Shown here in pieces: positions 7,588 through 16,189 of a stretch of DNA of 31,792 nt. The position numbers were made by a program, and so were the translations under genes. The stretch's first letter is position 1; the number at the start of each line of letters is the position of its first letter. The notes below the pieces were generated by a model. The model saw only the letters and a program-made list of their open reading frames with translations, was not told the DNA's origin and did no database searches. This stretch comes from Polynucleobacter sp. (lineage in GTDB: Bacteria; Pseudomonadota; Gammaproteobacteria; Burkholderiales; Burkholderiaceae). The DNA is taken from NCBI GenBank assembly GCA_023253245.1, contig JALRHB010000005.1, positions 1-31,792 on the forward strand, in the 5' to 3' direction.

Positions 7588-8736
7588 ATGCCAGGCTTAC
7601 TCCCGAATGTTGACCCAGATGGTTTGCTAGAGTTTTCAGTCGTTTATACCGACCGGTCTCTGAACCATATGTCTGAGCAGTTTAAAAAAGTCATGGTCGA
7701 TATTTCTAGTGTTTTAAAAGATGCTTATAACGCCAGTTCAGCAGTGATTGTTCCTGGAAGTGGAACCTTTGGTATGGAAGCGGTCGCTCGCCAATTTGCA
7801 AACAATCAAAAATGCCTCGTATTGCGCAATGGTTGGTTTAGCTATCGTTGGACACAGATTTTTGATTTGGCGAACATCACTCAAGACATTACCATTATCA
7901 AAGGTAAGCAGTTGGAGGACTCAACTCAAGGCGTTTTTGCTCCAGCTCCTATTGAGGAGGTGGTGGCTTTCATTAAAAGAGAAAAGCCTGCTGTAGTTTT
8001 TGCTCCTCATGTTGAAACATCCGCTGGAATTATTCTGCCGGATGATTATCTCAAGGCCGTCGGAGATGCGGTGCGTTCTGTCAATGGCTTATTTGTACTT
8101 GATTGCATTGCTTCAGGTGCGATGTGGGTGGATATGAAGGCATGCAATGTTGATGTTTTAATTACTGCCCCGCAAAAGGGTTGGAGTAGCTCACCATGTT
8201 GCGCTTTGATCGCTCTTGGCGATCGTGCCCGCGAAAGAATTGATGCCACTCAAAGTAGTAGTTTTTCGATGGACTTGAAGAAGTGGTTGCAGATCATGGA
8301 AGCTTATGAAAAGGGCGGTCACGTCTACCACACCACCATGCCTACAGATGCGCTCAAAATTCTGCGCAATGTTATGAAAGAAACCCAGTCCCTCGGATTT
8401 GCTAATCTTAAGCAAAAGCAGATTGAGTTGGGTCAAAAGGTTCGCGCCTTATTGGTTTCTAAGGGATACCATTCTGTTTCGGCAAAAGGCTTTCAGTCCC
8501 CTGGTGTAGTGGTTAGTTACACCAAGGATCCGGATATTCAATCTGGTAAGAAGTTTATTGCCTTGGGTTTGCAAACTGCTGCAGGTGTGCCATTACAGTG
8601 TGATGAGCGTCCAGATTTCCGGACTTTCCGCATTGGTTTATTTGGATTGGAGAAGCTCGCGCATGTTGATCGCACAGTTGCCCATCTTGAGGCTGCCTTA
8701 GAAAAAATCACTGAAACTGAGGCGCAAGCGGCGTGA
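7588..8736 (+). CDS. Class V PLP-dependent aminotransferase (alanine/serine-glyoxylate type)
   Basis: A 382-residue fold type I PLP enzyme. PGSGT at residues 56-60 binds the cofactor phosphate, D172 (LDCIASGAM) would contact the pyridine nitrogen, and K197 in APQKGWSSSP is the Schiff-base lysine. The family includes alanine-glyoxylate, serine-pyruvate and 2-aminoethylphosphonate aminotransferases; this sequence is closest in feel to the alanine/serine-glyoxylate group. An AGGA ribosome binding site sits ahead of the ATG. A clean terminator follows and the upstream gap is 122 bases, so it is probably a single-gene transcript. The exact substrate pair is not determined. Confidence 0.82.
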   Translation: MPGLLPNVDPDGLLEFSVVYTDRSLNHMSEQFKKVMVDISSVLKDAYNASSAVIVPGSGTFGMEAVARQFANNQKCLVLRNGWFSYRWTQIFDLANITQDITIIKGKQLEDSTQGVFAPAPIEEVVAFIKREKPAVVFAPHVETSAGIILPDDYLKAVGDAVRSVNGLFVLDCIASGAMWVDMKACNVDVLITAPQKGWSSSPCCALIALGDRARERIDATQSSSFSMDLKKWLQIMEAYEKGGHVYHTTMPTDALKILRNVMKETQSLGFANLKQKQIELGQKVRALLVSKGYHSVSAKGFQSPGVVVSYTKDPDIQSGKKFIALGLQTAAGVPLQCDERPDFRTFRIGLFGLEKLAHVDRTVAHLEAALEKITETEAQAA

Positions 8737-8761
8737 TTCGCTCTATCGTTCTATGAATTAC

Positions 8762-8784
8762 AAGCCGTCCTTGGACGGCTTTTT
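8762..8784 (+). terminator. Rho-independent terminator after the aminotransferase gene
   Basis: AAGCCGTC, loop CTTG, GACGGCTT, then TTT. The stem is perfect over 8 bases and lies 26 bases after the stop codon. Confidence 0.85.
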
Positions 8785-8842
8785 CATGTCATCTAAAGTT
8801 GTGTGTATGATCAAATGATTAATATTCTTTCTGGAGCCTTTA

Positions 8843-9145
8843 ATGAATTTACTTTCCCCCAAATTGCTTCTCTCTGCCTTGACTACCATGACAATAACGC
8901 TGTCTGTACCATCAAGCGCATTGGCGCAAGCTACTCCTGCCACGCCTCCCGCAGCCGCTCCAGATCTGCCAGCCCCTGCTGCCCAGCCAGCTGAAGCTGC
9001 TGTTCAGAAAAAAGCTAAGAAAAAAGCTAAGAAAGATAAGAAGACCGATAAGAAGTCTAAAAAGAAGGCTAAGAAGAAATCAAAACCTGCACCAGCATCC
9101 CCTGCACCAGCCTCTCCAGCATCAACATCTACGGTAACGCAGTAA
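8843..9145 (+). CDS. Exported lysine-rich, Ala/Pro-rich low-complexity protein
   Basis: A 100-residue protein in four parts: a signal peptide (1-28, likely cut at SALA|Q), an Ala/Pro-rich linker (29-55), a strongly basic block at 56-81 in which 18 of 26 residues are Lys, and a Pro/Ala/Ser-rich tail. No Cys and no catalytic motif is seen. A GGAG ribosome binding site precedes the ATG. A periplasmic polycation could bind lipopolysaccharide, peptidoglycan, nucleic acid or polyphosphate; that is inference. The DNA of the basic block is a degenerate A/G-rich repeat and may vary in length between strains. The family is not recognised. Confidence 0.7.
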   Translation: MNLLSPKLLLSALTTMTITLSVPSSALAQATPATPPAAAPDLPAPAAQPAEAAVQKKAKKKAKKDKKTDKKSKKKAKKKSKPAPASPAPASPASTSTVTQ

Positions 9146-9157
9146 ACCTATGACGAT

Positions 9158-10123
9158 TTAATTTAAGGGGTCTGCGTTATCAACGCTGGCCACCTTAGAT
9201 GAATTCATTTTAGAGGCATCATTGCGTACGAGAAGCCACATAGCGCCCATCACCAAAATCATTCCACCGATTTGCAAAAGTGTGATCGGTTCTGAGAGTA
9301 CGGCCCACCCCATAAAGAGAGTTGATACAGGCCCTAATATTCCAGCCTGTGCAACTAATGGAGAACCAACGCGATTGATCGCAACCATGATGAGCAACAT
9401 TGGAATGACGGTGCATAGCACCGCATTGAGTAGGCTGAGCCAATAAATTGGTGTTACTTGGGTAAACAGTGCAAGCGGCTCGTAGTAGAAAATTTGAATA
9501 ACACTTAGCAAGGCTGAAGCTGAGCTGGCATAGACAACCATTCTGACGCTGCCAACACGCTTTACCATTTCGCCAGAACCAATCATATAGATTGCATAAG
9601 AACAAGCGCTTGCAAAGACTAAGCCCATTCCTAGTAGAGCGGTAGAGCCAGTAGAGCTTGCATCCTGAATAAATACGACAATAACACCAAGGTAGCCGAC
9701 AATTAGGGCGTACCACTGTAGGCGAGTAATGTGTTTGTTTAAAACAAAGTAAGAGATTAGCAAAACAATCGTGGGTGTCAGATATAAAACGATGCGCTCT
9801 AATCCAACCGAAATATATTGCAGGCCTAGAAAATCAAGATAACTAGAAAAGAAGTACCCTAAAAATCCAAGAATAAATATCTTTACTTGATCTACTAAGG
9901 AGAGGCGACTCATGGTTTGTCGACGCGCTTGCCACCAGTAGATTGTCCAAAAAAGCGGTAATGCCATCAACATGCGAAGGGCAATGATAGTCTCGGCATT
10001 AGCGTTATAGGTAAATGCGAGCTTAACCAAGATCGCCTTGCCAGAAAATAAAACTGACCCTAAACCGGCCATCAAAATGCCAGATAGATAGCGACGATGC
10101 TGTGAAATATCTTGTGAATGCAT
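9158..10123 (-). CDS. EamA/DMT-family transporter
   Basis: 321 residues with ten hydrophobic helices in two EamA halves (first half to about residue 155, second ending near 300). LGSVLFSGKAILVKLAF near the start and AGILGPVSTLFMGWAVLSEPITLLQIGGM in the second half are typical of the family. N- and C-termini are polar and predicted cytoplasmic. It starts 6 bases after the nnrD stop, so it is almost certainly co-transcribed with it. The substrate is unknown. It differs clearly in sequence from the DMT protein at 6566. Confidence 0.87.
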   Translation of the reverse strand: MHSQDISQHRRYLSGILMAGLGSVLFSGKAILVKLAFTYNANAETIIALRMLMALPLFWTIYWWQARRQTMSRLSLVDQVKIFILGFLGYFFSSYLDFLGLQYISVGLERIVLYLTPTIVLLISYFVLNKHITRLQWYALIVGYLGVIVVFIQDASSTGSTALLGMGLVFASACSYAIYMIGSGEMVKRVGSVRMVVYASSASALLSVIQIFYYEPLALFTQVTPIYWLSLLNAVLCTVIPMLLIMVAINRVGSPLVAQAGILGPVSTLFMGWAVLSEPITLLQIGGMILVMGAMWLLVRNDASKMNSSKVASVDNADPLN

Positions 10124-10129
10124 GCTGCT

Positions 10130-11014
10130 TTATAACAGCTTATTGAGAATACTCCGCATCTCCATAATGACCTCAGATGGGGTAAGTCCAATCGGACCAA
10201 CTTGTTTAGCTACTAGACTGTCCGCAGCGCTAGCATGGAGTTCTACAGCTATACAAGTAGCCTCCCACAGTGTTAAGTTGTGACGAATGCCTTGAGCGGC
10301 AATTGCAGCAATGCTGCCTGTTAAAACATCTCCCATGCCACCACTAGCCATCCCAGGGTTGCCTTGCATGCAACGTACAGGAGCGTAAGAAGGTGAGGCT
10401 ATTAATGTGTGCTGACCTTTTAGAACTGCTATCGATTGAGTAAGGTTAACTAACTGAGACAAAGCCCTCAGGCGATCTATTTGAATAACTTCAGAGTTTG
10501 TGTCAAGCAAATGAGCAGCTTCTCCGGGGTGGGGGGTAATGACGCTCTGATTAGGATAGAGTTGATTTCGACTTAGTAAAAGCTCTAAAAATGTCGGATT
10601 ATCTGCAATTAAATTAAGCGCATCAGCATCGATTACAAGCGGAACTGCTGGGTAACGTAATGATGCTTCAAGCCATTCTTTGGCTAGAGCTGAAAACCCT
10701 AGCCCTGGGCCAATTGCAATGAGGTCGGGCTTAGTAGAGGCGATTTGTGTTTTTGCATCAAAACTAGCTAGCCGAATCATGAGTTCAGCTTGTTCGGAAA
10801 CAGAATGCGCTGAAGTAGGGTCGAGCATTTCTAGTATGGTCCAGCCAGCGCCTAAATGTAGTGATGCGCTGCCGGCTAACAATAGGGCACCCGCCATGCC
10901 AGGCGCACCACCAATCACAAGCACCTTGCCAGCATCCCCTTTATGTTCTGAAGGTGCTCTTTTGAGGCGACTTACGAGCTTGAGGGACTCAAGTGCATTT
11001 GCTAACTTATCCAT
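10130..11014 (-). CDS. nnrD: ADP-dependent NAD(P)H-hydrate dehydratase
   Basis: Repairs hydrated NADH and NADPH by ADP-driven dehydration. The 294-residue ribokinase-like fold shows KGDAGKVLVIGG (25-36), IGPGLG (101-106), TPHPGE (160-165), VLKG (197-200) and the nucleotide-site motif GNPGMASGGMGDVLTG (218-233) with D229 as the likely catalytic base. In many bacteria the dehydratase is fused behind the NnrE epimerase domain; here the epimerase half is absent and must be encoded elsewhere, if present. Expression is probably coupled with the downstream DMT transporter (6-base gap). It is divergent from the beta-CASP gene with 62 bases between starts. Confidence 0.9.
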   Translation of the reverse strand: MDKLANALESLKLVSRLKRAPSEHKGDAGKVLVIGGAPGMAGALLLAGSASLHLGAGWTILEMLDPTSAHSVSEQAELMIRLASFDAKTQIASTKPDLIAIGPGLGFSALAKEWLEASLRYPAVPLVIDADALNLIADNPTFLELLLSRNQLYPNQSVITPHPGEAAHLLDTNSEVIQIDRLRALSQLVNLTQSIAVLKGQHTLIASPSYAPVRCMQGNPGMASGGMGDVLTGSIAAIAAQGIRHNLTLWEATCIAVELHASAADSLVAKQVGPIGLTPSEVIMEMRSILNKLL

Positions 11015-11076
11015 GCCAGTAGTATCGCTTTCATGATGGTCTTATCAAGTCATTTTATCGGTAGTATTCTGTCACT

Positions 11077-12492
11077 ATGAAAATACAATTTCTTGGTGCG
11101 GCAGGAGAGGTGACAGGCTCAAGACATTCGGTCGAGGCTTTGATTAAAGGGCGAATGACTCGCTTTATTGTGGACTATGGAATGTTTCAGGGCGGTCGTG
11201 AGGCTAGCGGTAAAAACATGGAGCCACTGCCATTTTCTCCCAAAGAGATTGATTTTATTGTGCTCACTCACGCGCATATCGACCATAGTGGCTTATTGCC
11301 TAGATTGTGCGCCCAAGGCTTTTCTGGCCCCATTTACTGCACTGATGCTAGCCTTGAGTTATTAAAGATATTGCTGCCTGACAGCGCTCATTTGCAACGT
11401 GCCGATGTGGAGCGCGCAGAGCGCAAGAAAAAAGCCGGCAAGTGGCGTGGTGATCTACCAGTGGCGCTGTATTCCATGGAAGAAGCTCAACTCGCCCTAG
11501 ATCAGTGCGTGATTCTTCCCTATGGAAAGGTTCTGAATGTTCATGATGGCATAGATCTTGAGTTTCGTAATGCGGGGCATATCTTGGGCTCAGCAATCGC
11601 CATCATGGATATTGCTGAAGACGAGACACCTAAAAAGCGCTGTGTTTTCTCAGGTGATATCGGCATGAAGGGAAAGTTACTCATGCCAGACCCAGCGCTT
11701 ATCTCTCAGGCAGATGTTGTCGTTGTTGAGTCAACTTATGGTGATCGCCTTCATAAAGATCTGGTTAATACTGAGGCTGAGCTCATTGATGTGATCACCA
11801 ATACTTTAGATGCTCGGGGGAACATCATCATCCCAGCCTTTGCTGTTGGTCGCACACAAGAGATTCTATTTTTACTAATTGATCTAGTAAAGCGAGACTT
11901 ACTTCCGCATCTTAGCATCTGGGTGGATTCGCCCATGGCTACCGCAGCTACGCGCTTAACTCAGCATTTTTTTGAACAACTCGATAAAGAGTCGCAAGCT
12001 ACCTTTCAGTGGTACAAGAAAAATCCTAGCGCAGTAGACTTACGATTTATTGCTGACGTAGAGGAGTCAAAGGCTTTAAATAAGATAAAAGGGGGTGCCA
12101 TTATCATTTCTGCTAGTGGCATGTGTGATGCAGGCCGGATTGTGCATCACTTACAAAATAACTTACCCCGCTCCCAAAATGCAATCATCATTACTGGTTT
12201 TCAGGCGTATGGCAGCTTGGGGAGGCGTTTAGTAGACAAGGCTACCAAAGTGCGCCTGTTTGGTGAGGAAGTTCCAGTAAAAGCGTCCATCCATACCATT
12301 GGGGGTTTATCGGCACATGCAGATCAGGCTGGTTTGTTAGATTGGTTAAGAGGGTTTCAGTCTGAGCCTAAGGCGGTATTTGTTGTTCATGGCGAGCCAG
12401 AGGCATGCGCTGTTTTTGCCCAGGCGATTCGTGATGAGCTTGAATGGAGTAAGGTTGTAATTCCAGAGCGATTACATACGTATTCTTGTTAG
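11077..12492 (+). CDS. Beta-CASP metallo-beta-lactamase fold RNA-processing nuclease
   Basis: A 471-residue protein of the CPSF/Ysh1-like bacterial group. The metallo-beta-lactamase motifs are GAAGEVTGSRH (8-17), the zinc-binding HAHIDH (65-70), GHILGSA and SGDIG. The beta-CASP domain shows ESTYGDR, IPAFAVGRTQE and SASGMCDAGR, and the KH-like end carries GGLSAHADQ. Known relatives act as RNA endo/exonucleases. No signal peptide is present. It heads a four-gene same-strand run in which gaps are 10, 22 and 3 bases. The exact RNA substrate is unknown. Confidence 0.9.
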   Translation: MKIQFLGAAGEVTGSRHSVEALIKGRMTRFIVDYGMFQGGREASGKNMEPLPFSPKEIDFIVLTHAHIDHSGLLPRLCAQGFSGPIYCTDASLELLKILLPDSAHLQRADVERAERKKKAGKWRGDLPVALYSMEEAQLALDQCVILPYGKVLNVHDGIDLEFRNAGHILGSAIAIMDIAEDETPKKRCVFSGDIGMKGKLLMPDPALISQADVVVVESTYGDRLHKDLVNTEAELIDVITNTLDARGNIIIPAFAVGRTQEILFLLIDLVKRDLLPHLSIWVDSPMATAATRLTQHFFEQLDKESQATFQWYKKNPSAVDLRFIADVEESKALNKIKGGAIIISASGMCDAGRIVHHLQNNLPRSQNAIIITGFQAYGSLGRRLVDKATKVRLFGEEVPVKASIHTIGGLSAHADQAGLLDWLRGFQSEPKAVFVVHGEPEACAVFAQAIRDELEWSKVVIPERLHTYSC

Positions 12493-12502
12493 GGTTTTTA
12501 AG

Positions 12503-13360
12503 ATGAATTCAAAGCTGCCAATTAATAATTCTCAAACGATTACTGATTTTCTGAATTTACAAAAAAGCCAGTTGGCCGAAGAAAGTTCGGAAGATTCGTA
12601 TAAATTTGCATTTGATGATGAAGCTTTTTTAGCTCGAAGAGAGACTTTGGGTTTACGCTTTCAGCTAGAGCTTTTAAAGCCCGAAATATTGCTGCATGAA
12701 CGTGGCATTGATCATACGATCACTGTTTTTGGTTCTACACGATTTGTTAGCTCCGAAACTGCACTCCAAATGGAGCGTGAGGCTAAAACACCAGAGGCTT
12801 TGGCTCTGGCTAAAAAGGCGCTCTTGCACAGTAAATATTACGATTCAGCTCGAGAATTTGGGCGCATAGTGGCTGCTTATAACGCTACTCAAGTTGAAGA
12901 TCGCAATAAACTTTATATTGCCACTGGAGGAGGGCCAGGCATTATGGAGGCCGCCAATCGTGGGGCGTTCGAAGCTGGCGATAAAACGATTGGATTTAAT
13001 ATCAGCCTGCCTCGTGAGCAGTTTCCAAACCCCTACCTCACGCCGGGTTTGAGTTTTCGTTTTCACTACTTCGCTATTCGTAAAATGCACTTTATGCTCA
13101 GAGCAAGGGCGATTTTGGCGTATCCAGGGGGTTTTGGTTCCTTTGATGAGCTATTTGAGACCCTCACCTTGATGCAGACTAAGAAGGTCGATCCCTTGCC
13201 AATCATTTTGGTCGGGCGGGATTTTTGGTGTGAAACCATTAACTTTCAGAGCATGCTCGATCATGGAGTTATTGATCAAGCAGATCTAGATCTCATTCAT
13301 TTTGTTGAAACTGCTCCCGAAGCTTGGGAAGTTATCCGCAAGTGGTATCAACTGGGATGA
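12503..13360 (+). CDS. LOG-family (TIGR00730-like) nucleotide monophosphate hydrolase
   Basis: 285 residues with the LOG signature split as GGGPGIMEA (142-150) and PGGFGSFDE (208-216), where the usual Thr of PGGxGT is Ser; R193 and K194 lie in the conserved segment between them. The family, once mislabelled lysine decarboxylase, cleaves nucleoside 5'-monophosphates (cytokinin riboside phosphates in plants and some bacteria, purine nucleotides such as AMP or IMP in PpnN types). An N-terminal extension of about 70 residues precedes the Rossmann domain, as in longer bacterial members. It starts 10 bases after the beta-CASP gene, so the two are probably co-expressed. Confidence 0.87.
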   Translation: MNSKLPINNSQTITDFLNLQKSQLAEESSEDSYKFAFDDEAFLARRETLGLRFQLELLKPEILLHERGIDHTITVFGSTRFVSSETALQMEREAKTPEALALAKKALLHSKYYDSAREFGRIVAAYNATQVEDRNKLYIATGGGPGIMEAANRGAFEAGDKTIGFNISLPREQFPNPYLTPGLSFRFHYFAIRKMHFMLRARAILAYPGGFGSFDELFETLTLMQTKKVDPLPIILVGRDFWCETINFQSMLDHGVIDQADLDLIHFVETAPEAWEVIRKWYQLG

Positions 13361-13382
13361 GTGCCTGTAAAATGAGCTCCAT

Positions 13383-13898
13383 ATGAGCATTGCAAGCACC
13401 ATTCAACTGACTGCCAAATTAGACTTGCAGGCCTATGTATTTGGCATAGTAATGCTGCTGGTGGTGATGCTGATTCATGGAATTGCGTTGGTGCAAATTG
13501 CTAAGCGCTATGAAGTTAAATCCTTTTTGTATTTAGCGGAACATCGCTATCGAGCGGTCGCATTTTCTTTCTATTTAAGCGTGCTGTGCTTGTTTCTCAT
13601 GCACATCTTTGAGATTATTTTATGGGGCACCTCTCTGTGGTTATTTAAACTCTTGCCCGATCTAAGTGAAAGTATTCTATTTAGCGGAAGTACTTATACC
13701 GCCATGGGGTTTATGGATGACTTACTGCCAAATGGCTGGAAGATGCTGGCGGTCATCATTGCCTTTTCTGGCATGTTTGCCTTTGCTTGGACTGCATCGG
13801 TAATGATTTCCATGACAAAGAGTTTCCGACAAGCTTATACCCGCATGCATATGGAAAAACTTAAGCTTCCTGCTGAAGTGATTGAGCGCTTTAAGTAA
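13383..13898 (+). CDS. Membrane protein with ion-channel-like pore region
   Basis: 171 residues with hydrophobic helices at about 17-40, 58-90 and 118-144. Between the last two lies a re-entrant-looking segment, FSGSTYTAMGFMDDLLP (residues 100-116), placed like the pore loop of two-helix potassium channels. The usual TVGYGD filter is not present: the local sequence reads TYTAMGFMDD. The C-terminal tail is short and helical (SFRQAYTRMHMEKLK), with no RCK or nucleotide-binding domain. The gene lies 22 bases after the LOG gene and 3 bases before the flavoprotein gene. It may be a channel, or a channel-derived protein without potassium selectivity. Family recognition is tentative. Confidence 0.6.
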   Translation: MSIASTIQLTAKLDLQAYVFGIVMLLVVMLIHGIALVQIAKRYEVKSFLYLAEHRYRAVAFSFYLSVLCLFLMHIFEIILWGTSLWLFKLLPDLSESILFSGSTYTAMGFMDDLLPNGWKMLAVIIAFSGMFAFAWTASVMISMTKSFRQAYTRMHMEKLKLPAEVIERFK

Positions 13899-13901
13899 GA
13901 C

Positions 13902-15119
13902 ATGAGCAAAACATGGGATGCTGTCATTATTGGTGGCGGCGCAGCTGGTCTGTTTTGTGCTGGAGTGGCAGGTCAGTTAGGTAAAACGGTATTGGTCTTA
14001 GATCATGCTAAGGTCTTGGGCGAAAAAATCCGAATTAGTGGCGGCGGTAGATGTAACTTTACAAATCTGCATAGTGGCCCAAGCAATTTTTTATCGCTTA
14101 ACCCCCATTTTGTTAAAAGCGCTCTTGCACGCTATTCGTCCAATGATTTTATTAAATTGGTACAGACCTATCGCATTGCTTATCATGAAAAACATCAAGG
14201 TCAGTTGTTTTGTGATGATTCAGCAAAGCAAATCATTGAGATGTTATTGAATGAATGTGCCAAAGGAAAAGTGCAGATTCGTCATCCAGTTGTGATTCAT
14301 TCCATCTCTTATGAGTCTGGACAGTGGCTTATTCAAACGGATAGCGGCCATCACCAAAGTAAGTCGCTAGTTATGGCTACGGGTGGTTTGCCTGTCCCCG
14401 CTATTGGTGCAAGCGCTTTTGCTTTGGATATTGCAAAGCAGTTCGGTCTTAAGCTTGTTGATCCTCGCCCAGCCTTGGTGCCGCTATCTTTTACTTCCCA
14501 TGAGTACGAGAGCTTTAATACCTTGGCGGGTTTGAGTTTGCCGGTTCGAATTGCTGCGGGATCAAAGGGGAGTGGATATGGCGCTTGCCATTTTGATGAA
14601 GACTTATTGTTAACTCATAAGGGTTTATCGGGGCCGGCAGTGCTTCAGGCCAGTAGCTATTGGGTGGAAGGGCAGGCAATTCAGATTAATTGGTTAGGCG
14701 CTGGGAAAGAGAATAGCCAACTCAATTGTGATGATGTGTTTAACCATGTGGACAACCGCTTAAAGCTCGTAGAGAATATTCTTGCTTTAATGATCCCACT
14801 TAGATTGGCTAAGGCATTTGCTGAGCAACAAAATTTACTCGGTCGTAAATGGGCCGAAGTTTCAAAAAAAGAACGTCAAGCACTTCAAGAATTGCTTACT
14901 AGCTGGTCGGTTAAGCCTGCTGGAACTTTAGGTTGGAAAAAGGCAGAAGTGATGCTCGGTGGTGTTGACACTAAAGAGCTTGATGGTCAAACCATGATGT
15001 CTCGCAAACACCCCGGACTTTACTTTATCGGAGAGTGTGTTGACGTAACTGGCCATCTAGGTGGTCACAACTTTCAATGGGCTTGGTCAAGTGGCTTTGC
15101 CTGCGCTCAGGCTCTCTAA
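13902..15119 (+). CDS. HI0933/BaiN-type NAD(P)/FAD-dependent oxidoreductase
   Basis: A 405-residue flavoprotein. The FAD-binding start is AVIIGGGAAGLFCA (7-20), followed by ISGGGRCNFTN, the family mark, and it ends with the highly conserved TGHLGGHNFQWAWSSG. No signal peptide is seen. The family is widespread in bacteria; BaiN in gut clostridia reduces bile acid intermediates, while the E. coli relative YhiN has no settled function, so I give no substrate. Last gene of the four-gene run, starting 3 bases after the channel-like gene. The truncated haemoglobin gene converges on it. Confidence 0.88.
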   Translation: MSKTWDAVIIGGGAAGLFCAGVAGQLGKTVLVLDHAKVLGEKIRISGGGRCNFTNLHSGPSNFLSLNPHFVKSALARYSSNDFIKLVQTYRIAYHEKHQGQLFCDDSAKQIIEMLLNECAKGKVQIRHPVVIHSISYESGQWLIQTDSGHHQSKSLVMATGGLPVPAIGASAFALDIAKQFGLKLVDPRPALVPLSFTSHEYESFNTLAGLSLPVRIAAGSKGSGYGACHFDEDLLLTHKGLSGPAVLQASSYWVEGQAIQINWLGAGKENSQLNCDDVFNHVDNRLKLVENILALMIPLRLAKAFAEQQNLLGRKWAEVSKKERQALQELLTSWSVKPAGTLGWKKAEVMLGGVDTKELDGQTMMSRKHPGLYFIGECVDVTGHLGGHNFQWAWSSGFACAQAL

Positions 15120-15133
15120 ATGCAAAGAGTAAA

Positions 15134-15523
15134 TCAGTTAGGCTGGTTTCTCATCCAGTCTGCGGTGTTGAAAAAAGACTCTTCGAGTCTTGCCCCCAAT
15201 TCACCGGTAATTTCGCAATCTTCCATTGCTTGATACATGCAAGCTAGCCATTGATTGCGTTCATTTAGCCCTATCTTGAAAGAAAGGTGGCGTGCTCTGA
15301 GCATAGGATGGCCGTATTTTGGTGAGTAGATATCGGGCCCACCTAGCCAGCCAGATAAAAAGAGTTTGAGTTTTTCCCGGGAGCTTGAGAGGTCCGGGGA
15401 GTGCATGGCACGTAACTGGGAAAAAGACTCATCTAACGCCATTAAATCATAAAAACGGTCCACCAATTCATCGACTTTCTGAGAGCCGCCAATGAGCTCA
15501 TAAGGGCTGTTTTGAGTGTCCAT
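15134..15523 (-). CDS. Group 2 truncated haemoglobin
   Basis: 129 residues, a two-over-two globin. Y25 in VDRFYDLM sits at the B10 position, H79 in RARHLSFKI is the proximal haem ligand, and W92 in RNQWLACM matches the G8 tryptophan that defines group 2 (trHbO). The family binds oxygen and nitric oxide and can take part in peroxide or NO detoxification. Cytoplasmic, with no signal. It stands alone, divergent from the phasin-like gene across 110 bases and converging on the flavoprotein gene with 14 bases between stops, too short for a separate terminator. Confidence 0.9.
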   Translation of the reverse strand: MDTQNSPYELIGGSQKVDELVDRFYDLMALDESFSQLRAMHSPDLSSSREKLKLFLSGWLGGPDIYSPKYGHPMLRARHLSFKIGLNERNQWLACMYQAMEDCEITGELGARLEESFFNTADWMRNQPN

Positions 15524-15633
15524 GCAGCAATTTTATGACTAAATTGCTTGGTCATTGGAATTGTCATGATTTCGGTATAGAGTGGAACTAGGAATTTACT
15601 GGGTAACAACTGTATTTTGAAAAAGGAGAAAGC

Positions 15634-16161
15634 ATGGACCAAAAAGAAATTCAGGCATGGCAGCAAGAGAAAGCAAAGGAACTCTTTACCTATTCTCATA
15701 AGTTACTCGATGCCGCGAAGGAGTTAAGTGAGTCCCATTTAGCAGAAATTCAGTGGGGCATGAAAAATGCTTTGGAAAGCGCTAAGTCGGCTGCAAAAAA
15801 TGATCTCGCCAAGTTAAAAGATTTGCAAGAGGAGGCTGCAAAAGAAGCGGCAAAGCGTGTTTCTGTTTATCAGAAAAAGGTGAAGTCTGTACTGAAAGAT
15901 ATTGGAGAAGATGCCGCTGATGAAACCGAGAAGCATTTAGAGAAAGTGCGCAATTCTCTCGTTACTTGGCTAGAGGATGCGGAAAGTAAAATTCCTGGGC
16001 ATGCTGATAAGCTGTCTAAGGTTGTTCATGAGATGTCTACTGCCGGTCAAAAGATGTTTAAAGAAGGCAGAAAGATTGTTAATCAAGTAGCTGACGCTGC
16101 CGAAAAAAATATCGAAGAGCATCTTCATAAGGCTACTAATACTAAGAAAAAAACTAAGTAA
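15634..16161 (+). CDS. Phasin-like polyhydroxyalkanoate granule protein
   Basis: 175 residues, nearly all amphipathic helix, rich in Lys, Glu and Ala, with no Cys. Regular hydrophobic spacing indicates coiled coil from about 40 to 165, and the tail is basic (NTKKKTK). A strong AAGGAG ribosome binding site lies upstream, which suits an abundant protein. Phasins coat PHB granules. The opening (QAWQQEKAKELFTYSHKLLDAAKELSESH) resembles phasin family proteins, but low-complexity helices make false matches easy. The PHB dehydrogenase remnant at the left edge agrees with PHB metabolism. A non-phasin helical stress protein is the alternative. Confidence 0.6.
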   Translation: MDQKEIQAWQQEKAKELFTYSHKLLDAAKELSESHLAEIQWGMKNALESAKSAAKNDLAKLKDLQEEAAKEAAKRVSVYQKKVKSVLKDIGEDAADETEKHLEKVRNSLVTWLEDAESKIPGHADKLSKVVHEMSTAGQKMFKEGRKIVNQVADAAEKNIEEHLHKATNTKKKTK

Positions 16162-16189
16162 TTCTTAATTGTTAGGTATCGCTTTGACT

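Noticed and set aside
8997..9090. CRISPR-like repeat array in the A/G-rich stretch
   Set aside because: Repeats are short, imperfect, unspaced and keep a Lys-coding frame; it is coding low complexity.
9219..9716. 165-codon open frame on the minus strand inside the DMT transporter gene
   Set aside because: It lies fully within the well-supported EamA gene in another frame and has an irregular, Cys/Trp-rich composition without recognisable motifs.
10680..11036. 118-codon plus-strand frame opposite nnrD
   Set aside because: It is antisense to the conserved nnrD motifs, with no ribosome binding site and no recognisable family.
14540..14560. tRNA T-loop-like GGTTCGAATT
   Set aside because: It lies inside the flavoprotein coding frame, and no acceptor or anticodon stem fits around it.
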